NCBI GenBank assembly: GCA_030533445.1
Contig: CM060069.1
Span: 34,582,337 to 34,646,336, forward strand
DNA: 64,000 nucleotides
Direction of reading: 5' to 3'
Source of the DNA: Cyprinodon diabolis
Lineage: Eukaryota; Chordata; Actinopteri; Cyprinodontiformes; Cyprinodontidae
Shown here piece by piece: positions 62,513 to 64,000 of the stretch. The position numbers and the translations under genes are program-made. The notes under the pieces are model-generated. The model did not search any database, was not told where the DNA came from, and worked only from the letters and a program-made list of their open reading frames with translations. Each line of letters starts with the position of its first letter. Positions within the stretch are counted from its first letter, which is position 1.

Positions 62513-63841
62513 TCTACATCCATCTTTTTCATTGCTTGTAACAGGATTTTTTAATGAAATTTATTTGAGGCAATGATAGCAAAAATAAAATAGAGCAAAC
62601 ATAATTAAAACATTTTATATATAGTTTTAGTGGAAAATAAGTAATTTTTCATTGTGGACAATATCATTATGGTTCTCTAAGTTAGGAGATATAAAATACT
62701 CTTTACCACATTTTTTATTTAAAAGTCCATATTAGAGCATAAATGAGTTAACTCCACTAAGCCAACTTCGGACTTGAACTTGATCTGCTTCTAAATGCTG
62801 CATTTCAGCACATAAATGAACAAAATGAATAAATAAAACTTATGCATTAAAAGCCTTATTGTGAAATTGAAACCTCGCTTCATCTTCACAAGCTTGGAGC
62901 TGGCATGTTTTCAGCAAAAAAACAACTCTATCTTTGATTTTCCTGGCAGTCATGATGTGTTTATTAACTATGTTATTAACTATGTTATACTATGGTTTTT
63001 CTAGAAGAAGGTTAGAGGATCAGATTCCGAACTCCTGCAGTGAGCTTGTTTAATCAAACTGTATATTCAGGTGTATAAACATTAGCCTACCTGCTTTTCT
63101 TATGCTTGCAGTGAATGTGTTTATATGAATTTACATGTAAACAAAGTCTGCCACAGCTTACACAGAGTGAGGTAATTAAGGCACGGCTTCACGCTGCTCC
63201 ATCACAGTTTCTTTTTGAGGTCACCGACAGTTAGAGGAGGTGTCCCGGCGTGGCCCCCACACCCTCCTTCGAACCCACCACAGTAGGCAACGCTGTTACG
63301 ATTGTCTGTCACCTCGCCAGATGCCACTGGGGGGGTGGAGGGGGCCCTCACACACTTCTGGGCACCAATTCCTGGAAATCCCACAGCGTGCACAACACCT
63401 TCGTTATGTTCTGAGTGTGGTCGTGTGACTGTGTGGAAATGGATGAGTCTTTGGGTGTAAACAGAAGACAGAGGTTTCGAAAGCAAAGGGTGGTGGTTAT
63501 TTATACCTTTATGCATATGTTGAGGTGGCTTCACAGTTTGTATTTTTTCACTTTAGATGACCTGCCACTACAAGCTCTTTTTAAACACTGCAGTCTCTCA
63601 AATGCAAATTCAGTCAGCACTAATATTTAGCCTTACCATTCATTGCCAATATTTGCATCTCCCTTTCTTCTCATTGTACCTTGCTGTCACACAATTCTGT
63701 ATGTTTTTTTAATCTGTTCTAATTTGAAGGGCCAGCAGTTAGAAGTTCAAAAGTCTACAATTTGGGATGAATATGAATCAGTCAATTACGTTTCAGAAAA
63801 AAAGAAAGTGACTCACCTTATCGCTATTGGAATATAAGTTA

Positions 63842-64000
63842 AAGGTATACTATGCAACCGGTGTTGATTTTCCAGCGAGGCTCCCCCCAGAGGGCGAAAG
63901 TAAAAGTGCACTGTCGTAAATATGCTCAGCTGTTCTCGTGGTTTCTCCGTCAAGCCAGGCGCGGTTGTTTTGAGCTTAGCAGACAGGCGAACGCAACGAC
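63842..64000 (+). mobile_element. Interspersed repeat, cut by window end
   Basis: TATACTATGCAACCGGTGTT, then GATTTTCCAGCGAGGCTCCC and CAGAGGGCGAAAGTAAAAG, is a G+C-rich repeat start that I recognise as a type dispersed in teleost genomes, probably a non-autonomous DNA element. The right end lies outside. Confidence 0.45.

Noticed and set aside
63202..63534. 110-codon minus-strand frame in rxra intron 1
   Set aside because: G+C-rich stretch without recognisable protein features; could be a regulatory block, but coding is unsupported.

Overview
The window looks like teleost fish nuclear DNA, probably a percomorph. It is AT-rich, has very few long open frames, and is littered with decayed fish-type transposons: Tc1-like elements, hAT-like and piggyBac-like MITEs, tRNA-derived SINEs, and L1-like and L2-like LINE remnants. 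Long (AT)n microsatellites are also present. Nothing looks bacterial or viral. All family calls rest on recognising sequence patterns; no database search was run.

The only cellular gene I can support is the 5' end of a retinoid X receptor alpha gene (rxra; paralogue aa or ab undecided) on the plus strand. Its first coding exon is tiny (51787-51814). It encodes M-E-T-K-P-F-L-S-L plus the first base of codon 10 and ends at a consensus GTGAGT donor. This matches human RXRA, whose first coding exon encodes MDTKHFLPL and is also 28 coding bases ending in phase 1. A CpG-richer stretch at about 51350-52130 marks the promoter and first exon. The leader carries a two-codon upstream ORF just before the start codon. 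From 51815 to the window end lies the first part of a long intron 1.

Region 1-51 kb is intergenic, with no supportable protein-coding exon. It holds an (AT)n tract at the left edge and a tRNA-derived SINE (3.5 kb). At 11.3-12.3 kb a hAT-like MITE is nested inside another inverted-repeat element. A piggyBac-like MITE with a perfect TTAA duplication sits at 16.1 kb. A Tc1-like element at 17.9-19.3 kb has been invaded by a second repeat. A second copy of the outer 11.3 kb element lies inverted at 20.8-21.3 kb. Further on are SINE copies at 22.8 and 24.9 kb, an L2-like 3' end at 26.5-26.9 kb, a palindromic AAGTATACTT-rich repeat at 32.2 kb, and a decayed L1-type reverse transcriptase at 32.8-33.7 kb. 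Several stretches look single-copy and could be regulatory, but conservation cannot be judged from one sequence.

Region 51.8-64 kb (intron 1) holds two (AT)n tracts, more Tc1 remnants, a SINE with a near-perfect target-site duplication at 55.2-55.4 kb, and a probable processed retrocopy on the minus strand at about 55.57-55.91 kb. It also has LINE tails at 60 kb, a hAT-like MITE at 62.2 kb, and a partial repeat cut by the window edge. I found no new biological system. The items most worth checking are the rxra leader, the nested transposons and the retrocopy.
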